Positions 43,503 through 52,213 of a DNA stretch of 64,000 bases are shown in pieces (position 1 is the first letter of the stretch; every line of letters begins with the position of its first letter). Made by a program: the position numbers and the translations under genes. Source of the DNA: Candidatus Poribacteria bacterium (GTDB lineage: Bacteria; Poribacteria; WGA-4E; WGA-3G); NCBI GenBank assembly GCA_022821965.1, contig JAJECN010000058.1, positions 62,001-126,000 of the forward strand, given 5' to 3'. The notes beneath the pieces were generated by a model. That model was not told where the DNA came from. It did no database searches and saw only the letters and a program-made list of their open reading frames with translations.

Positions 43503-44690
43503 ATGGAAAATAATTCACTTACAACTGGATCGGGAAAAATCCCCTTTTGGCGAGATGTCCGAGTTCTACGGGTCTTGTTTCAGGGTATCTTCTTGCTCGG
43601 TGTGATTCTGTTGTTGGCTATTCTTTATAGGAACATGTTAGAGGGACTTCGTGGGCTTGGACTGACGTTGAATCTCAATTTCTTCCAAGATGAAGCCGGG
43701 TTTGACATTTCAGAGGGAGCAATCCCTTATGATCCTTCGGATACCTACTTGAAGGCGTTCTGGGTTGGGATCCTGAACACCCTTAGCGTCAGTATCATAG
43801 GGATCGTCTGTGCGACGCTTATCGGGCTCCTTTTCGGTATCGCTCGCCTGTCGAGCAACTGGTTAATCCGGACGGTAGCGGCTGCTTACGTGGAATGTTT
43901 CCGAAATATTCCGCTTCTTCTCCAGATTATATTTTGGTATACTGCCGTAGTCGCACAACTTCCGAATGTCAGGGAGAGTATTTCGCTTTTCGGGGGTGCG
44001 TTCATCAATAACCGAGGGATATATCTCCCTGCGCCTGAACCGACTTCAAGTCTGAAAATTTGGCTATGGTTTCTCGGTGCGGGTTTACTCCTTGCGGTGA
44101 TTCTCTATATTGTGCGGTGGCGGCAACTTCAACAGTTAGATCGCCCCGGTTTCCGTGCGAAGTGGGCACTGCCTGCGTTCCTTATCGTTGCACTCTGTGG
44201 ATGGTTTTTGACACCCGGTAGCCCCTTTACGCTGGATTTACCAGCACTTCAAGGCTTTAACTATCAAGGCGGCATGCGTTTTACACCAGAGTTCTCTTCC
44301 CTTCTCATTGGACTCTCCATATATACAAGCGCGTTTATCGCCGAAGTCGTGCGAAGCGGTATACAATCGGTGGTCAAGGGACAACGAGAAGCCGCGAAAG
44401 CCGTCGGTTTGAAGGAGGGGCAGACCTTACGCTTAGTTGTTCTACCTCAGGCCATCCCTATCATCGTGCCGCCGCTCACAAGTCAGTATTTGAACCTCGC
44501 GAAAAATTCAAGTCTGGCTACTGCGGTTGCTTTCCCCGATCTATTTCACGTAGGAGATACCATGATGAATCAGACCGGACAATCAATTCCGGTTTTTGCG
44601 ATGATTATGGTAAGCTATCTGGTTATGAGTTTAACGACATCAGCAGCCATGAATTGGTACAACCGTTGGATTACTCGAATCGGACGATGA
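43503..44690 (+). CDS. aapQ: Amino acid ABC transporter permease AapQ
   Basis: A 395-aa inner-membrane permease of the His/Glu/Gln family. It contains TLSVSIIGIVCATLIGLLFGIARLSSN, ECFRNIPLLLQIIFWYT and, near the end, the EAA loop (SGIQSVVKGQREAAKAVGLKEGQ...VVLPQAIPIIVPPL) that contacts the ATPase. The large middle insert with extra membrane segments is typical of AapQ/BztB. A weak ribosome site precedes ATG 43503. Confidence 0.93.
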   Translation: MENNSLTTGSGKIPFWRDVRVLRVLFQGIFLLGVILLLAILYRNMLEGLRGLGLTLNLNFFQDEAGFDISEGAIPYDPSDTYLKAFWVGILNTLSVSIIGIVCATLIGLLFGIARLSSNWLIRTVAAAYVECFRNIPLLLQIIFWYTAVVAQLPNVRESISLFGGAFINNRGIYLPAPEPTSSLKIWLWFLGAGLLLAVILYIVRWRQLQQLDRPGFRAKWALPAFLIVALCGWFLTPGSPFTLDLPALQGFNYQGGMRFTPEFSSLLIGLSIYTSAFIAEVVRSGIQSVVKGQREAAKAVGLKEGQTLRLVVLPQAIPIIVPPLTSQYLNLAKNSSLATAVAFPDLFHVGDTMMNQTGQSIPVFAMIMVSYLVMSLTTSAAMNWYNRWITRIGR

Positions 44691-44718
44691 CAGCAGAATG
44701 GTTTTCAATTTATTTCGT

Positions 44719-44814
44719 TCTCAGTACTCAGTTTTCAGTTAAGAGACTATGGAATAAACGGAAACCTCTTTTAATGATAACTCTCACTGCGAAGCAAACC
44801 GGTAACTGATAACC
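44719..44814. repeat. Intercistronic repeat, copy 3 (aapQ-aapM)
   Basis: The left end has TCAGTACTCAGTTTTCAGTTAAGAG and the right end CCTCTTTTAATGATAACTC...GGTAACTGATAACC, which are loosely inverted. It fills the gap between two operon genes and ends 23 bases before the aapM start. Confidence 0.65.
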
Positions 44815-44837
44815 AAATTGGAAAGGGACATCACCCA

Positions 44838-46019
44838 GTGGAAGATCAAGAGCTCACACAAGAAATTAAACCACCCGCTAACACAAAAGGGGCAGCGCGA
44901 TGGCTCAAGGACAACTTATTTAACACTTGGTACAACACGCTCTTGACCTGTTTGGCACTTGTGTTCCTATTCTTTGCTCTTAAAGGGTTTCTGACATGGG
45001 CGTTCACCGAAGCGGAATGGGATGTGATCCCAGCGAATTTTCGGCTCTTTATGGTCGGGTCTTATCCACAAGAACAGCTATGGCGCGTATGGAACGCGAT
45101 TTATATCTTAAGTGTGCTCATGGGTTTGAGTGCTGGGCTCTGGGGTGGTTTGGTACTCCGATTTGCTGTTGCTCTCAGTGGTGTTTGGTTTATCAGCGCG
45201 CTTCTCCCCGTTGAACTCTCAACGCGGGGATGGTGTTTAGGTGCGATTGCTATGATAGCGGTTTCATTCTTCCTTGGACGCGGCAGAACAGGTTTGCGAC
45301 CTTGGATTTTGGGAGGGTGGATACTCTCTTTCCCAGTAATCATGGTAGTGTTACGTGGGTTCGGGGAGAATGGCGTTCTGACAAGCAATTGGGGTGGACT
45401 GCTTCTCACGTTAATCTTAGCGGTCGTAGGTATCGTCGTCTCTTTCCCGCTTGGCGTATTTTTAGCACTCTGTCGCCAGAGCAACCTCCCCGCTATCCGA
45501 TGGGTTTCAACAACTTACATTGAGACAGTTCGCGGGGTGCCGTTGATAACAATCCTATTCATGGGCAACGTCCTCATACCGATATTCATGCCGGGGCTTG
45601 ATATTAACCAAGTTTTACGGATGATGATCGGTATAACCTTCTTTTCCGGTGCCTACATGGCAGAGAATGTGCGTGGCGGACTTCAAGGAATCCCCAGAGG
45701 ACAACACGAAGCTGCACAAGCCGTAGGACTTAACTATGCGCAGACGACGTTATTTATCGTCTTACCGCAAGCACTCCGATCCGTCATCCCAGCGATTGTT
45801 GGACAATTCATCGCGTTGTTTAAGGACACATCTCTCGTCTCTATCATCGGACTCATTGATCTCTTGGGTGTTGCCAAAAGTGTCATCGCGAATCCGGACT
45901 GGCTCGGACTGCAAGCGGAGGTCTATCTGTTTGCCGCAGTTATCTATTTTGTTTTCTGTTATGCGATGTCCTATGCCAGCCAGGACATTGAAACAGACTT
46001 GGGCGTTGGAATACACTAA
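44838..46019 (+). CDS. aapM: Amino acid ABC transporter permease AapM
   Basis: A 393-aa permease partner of AapQ. It has multiple membrane segments, SFPLGVFLALCRQSNLPAIRWVSTTYIETVRGVPLITILFMG and the EAA loop GGLQGIPRGQHEAAQAVGLNYAQT with LPQALRSVIPAIVGQ. It forms the membrane channel with AapQ. The start is GTG 44838 with AAAGGGA upstream. A palindromic repeat follows in the 63-base gap before aapP. Confidence 0.93.
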   Translation: MEDQELTQEIKPPANTKGAARWLKDNLFNTWYNTLLTCLALVFLFFALKGFLTWAFTEAEWDVIPANFRLFMVGSYPQEQLWRVWNAIYILSVLMGLSAGLWGGLVLRFAVALSGVWFISALLPVELSTRGWCLGAIAMIAVSFFLGRGRTGLRPWILGGWILSFPVIMVVLRGFGENGVLTSNWGGLLLTLILAVVGIVVSFPLGVFLALCRQSNLPAIRWVSTTYIETVRGVPLITILFMGNVLIPIFMPGLDINQVLRMMIGITFFSGAYMAENVRGGLQGIPRGQHEAAQAVGLNYAQTTLFIVLPQALRSVIPAIVGQFIALFKDTSLVSIIGLIDLLGVAKSVIANPDWLGLQAEVYLFAAVIYFVFCYAMSYASQDIETDLGVGIH

Positions 46020-46029
46020 AACTTGTAGA

Positions 46030-46056
46030 GTAGGGGCGAGGTCCCCTCGCCCCTAC
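46030..46056. repeat. 27-bp GC-rich palindrome, copy 2 (aapM-aapP)
   Basis: GTAGGGGCGAGG-TCC-CCTCGCCCCTAC: a nearly perfect palindrome, extended by CTTGTAG/CTACAAG. It is the same family as the one inside hyuA at 4216-4242. It would form a strong stem in the operon mRNA. Confidence 0.8.
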
Positions 46057-46082
46057 AAGAATATCTAACAAGGAATCAAAAA

Positions 46083-46844
46083 ATGGCAGCACAGGAAAAC
46101 GCGTTGAACGATCCGATTATTATGTGCGAAGATGTCCATAAATGGTTCGACGATTTCCATGTCCTCAAAGGGATTACCACCTCGTTCCAAAAAGGCGAAA
46201 GGGCGGTGATATGCGGTCCCTCAGGGTCAGGCAAATCCACGTTTATTCGGACATTAAACCGACTGGAGGAGCATCAGCGCGGCACTATTACCATTGATGG
46301 GGTAGAACTCACCGACGATCTGCGCAATATCAATCTTATCCGTCAAGAAGTCGGTATGGTGTTTCAGCAATTCAACCTGTTTCCGCATCTAACAAACTTG
46401 GAGAATATAACCTTAGGTCCGATTCGGGTCAGGAAGCTGACAAAGAGTGAAGCAGAAGAGTTCGCTTTATCACTTCTGGAACGCGTGGATATTGCAGATC
46501 AGGCGTACAAGTACCCTGCTGAAATTTCGGGTGGACAACAGCAGCGCGTCGCAATTGCAAGAGCATTAGCAATGGAACCGAAGATTATGCTCTTTGATGA
46601 ACCGACAAGTGCGCTTGACCCAGAAATGATTTCGGAAGTTTTAGATGTGATGCGTGAACTTGCACACTCCGGCATGACGATGCTCGTCGTTACCCACGAA
46701 ATGGGGTTTGCCCGTGAAGTCGCCGATCGGGTACTTTTTTTTGATGAAGGGTTGATTGTAGAGGAGGCACCACCGGCAGATTTCTTTGATAACCCACAGC
46801 ACGAACGCACGAAACTTTTCATCTCACAGACACTGCAACATTAG
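46083..46844 (+). CDS. aapP: Amino acid ABC transporter ATPase AapP
   Basis: A 253-aa cytoplasmic ATPase. It has Walker [10 protein letters not shown], the Q-loop [12 protein letters not shown], signature [18 protein letters not shown], Walker [13 protein letters not shown] and the switch His in [12 protein letters not shown]. It powers the AapQM permease. AAGGAAT precedes the ATG. It is the last gene of the operon. Confidence 0.95.
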   Translation: MAAQENALNDPIIMCEDVHKWFDDFHVLKGITTSFQKGERAVICGPSGSGKSTFIRTLNRLEEHQRGTITIDGVELTDDLRNINLIRQEVGMVFQQFNLFPHLTNLENITLGPIRVRKLTKSEAEEFALSLLERVDIADQAYKYPAEISGGQQQRVAIARALAMEPKIMLFDEPTSALDPEMISEVLDVMRELAHSGMTMLVVTHEMGFAREVADRVLFFDEGLIVEEAPPADFFDNPQHERTKLFISQTLQH

Positions 46845-46845
46845 G

Positions 46846-46864
46846 GACATATTACAAATATGTC
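46846..46864. terminator. Hairpin between convergent aapP and DUF2283 gene
   Basis: An 8-bp stem (GACATATT / AATATGTC) with a three-base loop, followed by TGTTT. It lies in the 23-base gap of two convergent genes and could act as a weak bidirectional terminator. Confidence 0.4.
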
Positions 46865-46867
46865 TGT

Positions 46868-47224
46868 TTAGCAGGCTGCTTGCAGAAGCGTAATTGGAAT
46901 GGCTTCGGAAATTGAGGGTGTGTACGATGAAAGCAAAAGCACATCACTGACCGGCGGGCGTTGGAGAATATCTAAGACGATCTCTCGGAGGTCATCGGAT
47001 AATTCGGTGAAGCCTGTGAGCGGAAAACTTCGGGGCCCCATGTCTGTCTTGTGGGCAAGTAAAGAGTACTCCAGAAAAGTCAGTCCAATAGCCTTACGCT
47101 CTTGTATGTTAAGCCGTAGCAAGATATGGGGAGTCAATTCAATGCCTGTTACGTGTTCACTGGAGGCAAACGAGATGTATAACGTATCGCTCATTTCATC
47201 GTAGTTAGAAACTGGTTGCGTCAT
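46868..47224 (-). CDS. DUF2283 family protein
   Basis: A 118-aa protein beginning VSNYDEMSDTLYISFASSEHVTGIELTPHILLRLNIQERKAIGLTFLEYSLL, the DUF2283 pattern. It is longer than the 77-aa member at 32870 because of a C-terminal extension (SDDLREIVLDILQRPPVSDVLLLSS). No DUF4258 partner is adjacent. A good promoter lies just upstream, so it is transcribed alone. Confidence 0.75.
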   Translation of the reverse strand: MTQPVSNYDEMSDTLYISFASSEHVTGIELTPHILLRLNIQERKAIGLTFLEYSLLAHKTDMGPRSFPLTGFTELSDDLREIVLDILQRPPVSDVLLLSSYTPSISEAIPITLLQAAC

Positions 47225-47252
47225 AATTTTTTACCAAATCCTTTTCGCTTTT

Positions 47253-47281
47253 ATTATACCATAGAAAACAAGTGAAAGCAA
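47253..47281 (-). promoter_or_regulatory. Promoter of the DUF2283 gene
   Basis: On the minus strand TTGCTT and a perfect TATAAT are 17 bases apart, with TGG before the -10 box. The leader would be about 22 bases. Confidence 0.6.
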
Positions 47282-47375
47282 AATATGATTTTCAAAAGGT
47301 GAACGCGGCAAATTCTATAATTCAAAAACTGTTTTTCAATATCCTCAACACTCACGAAAAGATGTAGGACAAAAG

Positions 47376-48134
47376 ATGCGGTTGAATAACAAAATAGCCA
47401 TTGTCACAGGAGCGGGACGCGGTATCGGTAGAGCCGTAGCACTTCGGTTTGCCGAGGAAGGGGCGAAAGTCGTCGTTGATGATGTCAACGATGCCATCGG
47501 CACCGAAACCGTCGCTGCAATCACCGATGCAGGCGGCGATGCAACGTTTGTCAACGCCGATGTCTCCGATGCAGCGGATGCTGAAAGACTCATTACTGAA
47601 ACCGTTGATACCTACGGAACAGTCGATATTTTGGTAAACAATGCCATCTGTTCGACAGCCGACGTGCTGAACAACAACTGGGAAGCAAACTTAGCGGTCG
47701 CGCTCCAAGGCACCAGCCACTGTTCTAATGCCGTTATCCCTATAATGCAGGAGGTTGGCGGCGGAAGCATTGTTAATATCGCTTCTGTCAATGGACTTAT
47801 CGGGTTACAGGCGATCCATGCGTATTCTGCTGCGAAAGGTGGTGTTATCGCACTGACCCGCTCAATGGCAGTCGCACATGGCAAGGACAATATACGGATC
47901 AACTGCATTTGTCCCGGCACAATCCAAACCGAAGTCTGGGAACCGATGATCGAACGCAATCCTCAAATCTTGGACGAAATAACGCCGTGGTATCCATTAG
48001 GACGGATTGGGCAGCCGGTTGACATCGCGAACGCCGCACTCTTTCTCGCCTCCGATGAAGCCAGTTTTGCAACGGGCGCAGTCTTCGTCATTGATGGCGG
48101 GCTAACTGCAGGCAATCACCAATTCCCAATTTAA
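47376..48134 (+). CDS. Short-chain dehydrogenase/reductase (SDR)
   Basis: A 252-aa classical SDR. The nucleotide motif is VTGAGRGIGRAVALRF, with NADVSD, DILVNNAICS, the Ser of NIASVNGL and the catalytic Tyr-Lys in HAYSAAKGGVIALTRS. The C-terminal SDEASFATGAVFVIDGGLTAG is typical of the FabG/glucose dehydrogenase group. Substrate unknown. AGGACAAAAG precedes ATG 47376. Confidence 0.92.
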   Translation: MRLNNKIAIVTGAGRGIGRAVALRFAEEGAKVVVDDVNDAIGTETVAAITDAGGDATFVNADVSDAADAERLITETVDTYGTVDILVNNAICSTADVLNNNWEANLAVALQGTSHCSNAVIPIMQEVGGGSIVNIASVNGLIGLQAIHAYSAAKGGVIALTRSMAVAHGKDNIRINCICPGTIQTEVWEPMIERNPQILDEITPWYPLGRIGQPVDIANAALFLASDEASFATGAVFVIDGGLTAGNHQFPI

Positions 48135-48160
48135 CGGTTAGTAGGAAAGGAGGAAAACAG

Positions 48161-48790
48161 ATGGCATTTACGGATTTCACATCAATTGCACAGGTACAGG
48201 AAACCTTCGACATCAAATATGTTGAAGAAGAATACATTCGATACGATGTTGATATTGAACCTTCCCCGGCGTTTTTGGAAGAGTTCACGTTTAGCCAGCA
48301 ATATATTGATGTGTTTGCATCAGAAACATCCCGTTGTGAGAATGTTATCTATCCGATTCTCAGAGATGTTTACAAAAAATATGCTGACCTTTTTTCGCTG
48401 TGGAGCCATAAATCTATTGCTTACGATGTGCAACTTAGTGGTACCCCGGACTACCTCATTTCAACAAAATCAGCGTTGGGAAAAACGGTGCTTGGCACCC
48501 CTATCATTGTTGTTGTTGAGGCGAAACGAAACGACTTTATAGCAGGTTGGGGGCAGTGTTTGGCGGAACTCGTTGCCATCCAGCGGATCAATAATGACGC
48601 TTTGCAGCCTGTTTATGGTATTGTAACAGATGGTGAGATGTGGCAATTCGGCAAATTAGCTGAGGACCTATTTACGCGAAACACGTCTCCTCTCGCTATC
48701 GGCGAGTTGCGGAAAGTATTTGGGGCGATTGGGCATTTAATGCAAGCCAATTTACCCGAAACCGGAGAACCAAATACCCAAACAGCCTAA
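48161..48790 (+). CDS. PD-(D/E)XK-like hypothetical protein
   Basis: A 209-aa protein without a known name. The middle has GTPDYLIST followed 20 residues later by IIVVVEAKRNDFIAGWGQCLAELVAIQ, the D...ExK...Q order seen in PD-(D/E)XK nuclease folds. The end (PVYGIVTDGEMWQFGKL) looks like the closing strands of that fold. GGAAAGGAGG precedes the ATG. It lies directly upstream of a broken adenine methyltransferase gene and may be a leftover restriction component or an unrelated nuclease. Confidence 0.55.
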   Translation: MAFTDFTSIAQVQETFDIKYVEEEYIRYDVDIEPSPAFLEEFTFSQQYIDVFASETSRCENVIYPILRDVYKKYADLFSLWSHKSIAYDVQLSGTPDYLISTKSALGKTVLGTPIIVVVEAKRNDFIAGWGQCLAELVAIQRINNDALQPVYGIVTDGEMWQFGKLAEDLFTRNTSPLAIGELRKVFGAIGHLMQANLPETGEPNTQTA

Positions 48791-48816
48791 AAATCACGGA
48801 CAGAAAGGATGTCCCC

Positions 48817-49346
48817 ATGTCAAAAGAAAAATTTGATAAAAAGCTGATTAAACGACTTGAATCCAACCCCGACTTTGTTGATGAAGCAGAAGAATTCCAC
48901 CGCGCAAAAGTCAGGGACAGTGCTTTGGAACTTAACAAAGCCCTTATCAAACCGACTCCTATACCAAATTCCGCAACAAGATTGGGTTAAATATTGATAA
49001 TAAATATCTCCGTGAACAGGGCGAGGTATCACTCGTCTGACCCTATAAGGATTGCGTCTTGGAGGGCGGGCAAACGCGTGAATAAGAGAAACGCAAAGAG
49101 ATTTTCTTCAACGAACTCCTTGCACAAGACGAAATCAACCGTATGTTCGATCCGCAGGTACTTACGAACTGGAAACGCCACGCCGCCGCAATTGAAGATT
49201 TTGATCAATGGAAAGAAATTGATACCGAACGTAAAAGTGAACTCATAATAGAGGATAAGAATTATCGCATTATCGGTTTATCCTTTTATCAGGAGAAAAA
49301 CCAAAATCAATTCCGGGAAACTCTTGATGAAATATTAAAATTATGA
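48817..49346 (+). pseudogene. Decayed type III-like adenine methyltransferase N-terminus
   Basis: Two frames hold pieces of one protein. First, MSKEKFDKKLIKRLESNPDF ... ALIKP (57 codons, 48817-48990, with a good ribosome site). Then, in another frame, KFRNKIGLNIDNKYLREQGEVSLV-stop-PYKDCVLEGGQTRE-stop-EKRKEIFFNELLAQDEINRMFDPQVLTNWKRH. These resemble the N-terminal region of type III/adenine-specific methyltransferases as remembered. The TGA (49038-49040) sits where Trp is expected and a TAA (49083-49085) follows. A deletion removed the part between the pieces, and the catalytic half is absent. The last 50 residues are unrecognised. Confidence 0.55.
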
Positions 49347-49372
49347 ACATTAAATTCAGGTGGAGAAATACA

Positions 49373-50224
49373 ATGGTAACACAAGAACAGATCGACTTTT
49401 TTCAGGAAAACGGGTATGTGAAGTTTGGTAGAGTTTTAGACAGCGATGGCGTTGAAGCTATGCGTGCAGGGTTGGATGCTGTCATTGAACTGGAACTCAG
49501 CGAAGGTGACGACTCCTCACCGGAGTTCAAATATGGACATGACCGGCGTGAAGACAAACTCAATCGGGGTAGCGGTCACCCACGCGCGATTCATCAATAC
49601 GTGAACATGTGGAAGCGGGAACCTCATTATGAGGCAGCGATTCACCATCCGCTTATCGCTGGAACGGCACGCGCACTGCTTGATACGCCTGAAGTCCGTC
49701 TCTGGCACGATCAGGTGATTTCCAAACCACCGCACGACAATGGGCATTTCGGATTTCACCACGATTTCTTCTTTTGGCCCCTCAGCCCGCCGAACATTGT
49801 CAGCTGTTGGCTCGCTCTCGACGATGCAACAGTCGATAGCGGTTGCATGCACGTTATGCCGAAGAGTCATAAAGACGAACGCTTCTCGGTTGCAGCAAGA
49901 GCGGCATTCAATGCGGAATCAGCAAAAGCGAATGAAGCAGGGCACGAACTGCCGCCAAACCCATGGACAGAGAGAGGAAAGTTGGACATCAGCCACGGCA
50001 TCCCCGTGGAGTTGAAAGCCGGTGAGTGTATGTTCCATCACTGCCTTAATTGGCACGGCACACCACCAAATGTTACCGACCATCAACGTCGCGCATTTGT
50101 CATGATTTTCATGGCGCAGGATGTTTGCTATAACAACGCACAAGCACCCGGACATATCCTCGTTTCAACCATCAAAGTTGAGGATGGCGAACCTCTCGTC
50201 GGTGATGCATTCCCAGTAGCGTAA
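49373..50224 (+). CDS. Phytanoyl-CoA dioxygenase (PhyH) family protein
   Basis: A 283-aa Fe(II)/2-oxoglutarate-dependent oxygenase. The start ATG 49373 has GGTGGAG upstream. ENGYVKFGRVLD opens the family; the metal site is in HFGFHHDFFFWPL with the later His near CLNWHGTPPNVTDHQRRAF, which also has the Arg for 2-oxoglutarate. VSCWLALDDATVDSGCMHVMPKSHK is a typical stretch. Members hydroxylate diverse small molecules; PhyH proteins are very numerous in Poribacteria-type genomes. Substrate unknown. Confidence 0.9.
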   Translation: MVTQEQIDFFQENGYVKFGRVLDSDGVEAMRAGLDAVIELELSEGDDSSPEFKYGHDRREDKLNRGSGHPRAIHQYVNMWKREPHYEAAIHHPLIAGTARALLDTPEVRLWHDQVISKPPHDNGHFGFHHDFFFWPLSPPNIVSCWLALDDATVDSGCMHVMPKSHKDERFSVAARAAFNAESAKANEAGHELPPNPWTERGKLDISHGIPVELKAGECMFHHCLNWHGTPPNVTDHQRRAFVMIFMAQDVCYNNAQAPGHILVSTIKVEDGEPLVGDAFPVA

Positions 50225-50252
50225 CTGTGTCTCTGTTATACCGTTCGTAGTA

Positions 50253-50268
50253 GCGCAATTCATTGCGC
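50253..50268. repeat. Short perfect palindrome before the AAA ATPase gene
   Basis: GCGCAAT-TC-ATTGCGC, a 7-bp stem with a two-base loop in the 64-base gap between PhyH and the ATPase gene, 20 bases before ATG 50289. It could be an operator or a leader hairpin. Confidence 0.45.
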
Positions 50269-50288
50269 ATCCAAAAAGGTTTAATGAC

Positions 50289-51476
50289 ATGAAAGATTCA
50301 ACGTTTATTACAAGAGTTATTCTGAAAAATTATAAGAGCATCGCAGCGTGTGATGTGCAGTTGCAACCCTTGACGTTCCTTGTAGGACGTAACGGCGCGG
50401 GCAAGAGCAACTTTCTTGATGCGTTGCGATTTGTTGCTGATGCCTTGAATTCATCGCTTGACCATGCCGTACGCGCTCGTGGAGGTATTAATGATGTGTG
50501 TAAACGATCTGACAGGCCTATAACCGCGCCAGACCATTTCAGCATTCGTCTTGAATTCGTTCTACCTGATGGTTCTACGGGATACTACTCCTTCCAAATC
50601 CAAACGCGTTTGACAAGGTACGTGGTACAAACAGAAGAATGTAAATTTCAGAATAAGAACCCTACTACCGCTGATACTTACTTCAATGTTGTTAACGGCA
50701 ATGTGACAGACACAAGTGTAAAAGTTGCACCCGCAGCTGCACGGGATCGCCTCTACTTAGTAAACGCCTCAGGTTTGCCGGAATTTCGTCCTATCTATGA
50801 TGCGTTCTCTCGGATGGGATTTTACAATCTCAACCCCGACATAATCCGAGACCTGCAAGATCCCGATTCCGGTGACATGTTGGTTCAAGACGGGAGCAAT
50901 CTGACCAGTATCTTCAACGAACTTCCATCTGAAGTGAAGAGAGACATTCAGGAATATCTGCAAGTGGTAGTACCTGGTGTGCAAAGCGTACATGTCAAGA
51001 AGTTTGGACCAAAGGAAACATTATATTTTAGACAAGAAGTTGTAAGAGACAAACGCCGATTGCAATTTCTTGCAAACAACATGTCTGATGGAACACTCCG
51101 GGCATTAGGGATTCTCGTAGCACTATTTCAAGGAGATGGCGACGCTCAAAAACGCGTGATGCTTGTTGGAATTGAAGAACCCGAAACAGCACTTCATCCA
51201 GGAGCGGTAGCGGTACTGCTTGACGGTCTTCGGGATGCTGCCAACAGAACACAGGTTATCGTCACTACTCACAGTCCAGAGCTGCTTGATGACAAGCATT
51301 TGGATGTGGAATCAATTCTTGCAGTTGAAGCAGATGATGGTAATACAGTGATCGCCCCAGTGGATGAGGCAAGCAGATCTGTGGTGCAAGATCGACTGTT
51401 TACGGCCGGGGAACTTTTACGCAGTAATCAATTGCAACCGGATCCAGCAATTCTTCCTGCTGGAAAGGAAAAATAA
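50289..51476 (+). CDS. AAA_21/RecF-like ATPase of a two-gene candidate defence system
   Basis: A 395-aa ATPase of the OLD/RecF-like group. Walker A is VGRNGAGKSNF (residues 33-40 for the loop), the signature is ANNMSDGTLRALGIL, Walker B is VGIEEPETALHPG (around 294-300), and the His switch is VTTHSPELLD. Between them lies a dimerisation/coil region. The next gene (62 bases downstream) encodes a DUF4276 Toprim-like protein. ATPase plus Toprim pairs such as PARIS, or the fused OLD nucleases, defend against phage. The defence role here is inferred from this layout. No strong ribosome site precedes the ATG. Confidence 0.8.
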   Translation: MKDSTFITRVILKNYKSIAACDVQLQPLTFLVGRNGAGKSNFLDALRFVADALNSSLDHAVRARGGINDVCKRSDRPITAPDHFSIRLEFVLPDGSTGYYSFQIQTRLTRYVVQTEECKFQNKNPTTADTYFNVVNGNVTDTSVKVAPAAARDRLYLVNASGLPEFRPIYDAFSRMGFYNLNPDIIRDLQDPDSGDMLVQDGSNLTSIFNELPSEVKRDIQEYLQVVVPGVQSVHVKKFGPKETLYFRQEVVRDKRRLQFLANNMSDGTLRALGILVALFQGDGDAQKRVMLVGIEEPETALHPGAVAVLLDGLRDAANRTQVIVTTHSPELLDDKHLDVESILAVEADDGNTVIAPVDEASRSVVQDRLFTAGELLRSNQLQPDPAILPAGKEK

Positions 51477-51538
51477 CTATCTCTGCCTGATTTTGATAAG
51501 CCGAAGTCTGGTAAAGCGAAGAGTAGAGGAAAACATAA

Positions 51539-52162
51539 ATGACAGTCAAAATCGGTTGCATTGTTGAAGGGAAGAGCGAAGTAGAATCCGTACCGATTCT
51601 GATTCGCCGGGTCTTAGAGAACTGTTATCCTGAATTGGACGTTGGCATCCCACGCCCTATCCGTATTTCGAGAAGTAAGGTTGTTAAGGTAGGTGAACTT
51701 GAACGAGCAGTCGAATTAGCAGCTCGGAATATACGAAGGCAAGGGGCTATATTCATCATTCTTGACAGCGATGACGACTGCCCTGCACAGCTGGGGCCCG
51801 AGCTGCTTCATCGAGCATCACAAACTCGTAGCGATTTGCTAATTGCTGTTGTACTTGCAAAACATGAATTTGAGGCATGGTTCCTTGCGGCAGCAGCGTC
51901 GCTCGGTGGACAAAAAGGGTTAAATAACGATATCTACCCACCAAACGACCCGGAAGCAATTAGGGATGCTAAAGGGTGGCTAAGTCAGCAAATGGAAAGG
52001 AACAGAACGTATCGTGAAACGCGCGACCAACCTGCACTTGCTACACTTTTCGATATAGAACAAGCACGTCGCGCAGATTCATTCGACAAATGCTACCGCG
52101 ACATCGTGCGCCTTCTTGATGAATTACGAAAAACAAGCGGTTTAACCAGTGAACAAACATAA
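51539..52162 (+). CDS. DUF4276 Toprim-like protein
   Basis: A 207-aa protein of DUF4276. The Toprim-like outline is a first strand with Glu (IGCIVEGKSEVE, Glu10/Glu14) and an acidic pair (FIILDSDDDCP, around 76-80), followed by HEFEAWFLAAAASLGG. In OLD and PARIS-type systems the Toprim part is the nuclease effector. AGAGGAAAA precedes ATG 51539. It depends on the ATPase upstream for its likely function. Family assignment is firm; activity is not shown. Confidence 0.75.
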   Translation: MTVKIGCIVEGKSEVESVPILIRRVLENCYPELDVGIPRPIRISRSKVVKVGELERAVELAARNIRRQGAIFIILDSDDDCPAQLGPELLHRASQTRSDLLIAVVLAKHEFEAWFLAAAASLGGQKGLNNDIYPPNDPEAIRDAKGWLSQQMERNRTYRETRDQPALATLFDIEQARRADSFDKCYRDIVRLLDELRKTSGLTSEQT

Positions 52163-52213
52163 GAACGAAATATAATCTACCGCCCATTCTATTGGTAAAA
52201 CGGAGGACTCAAT

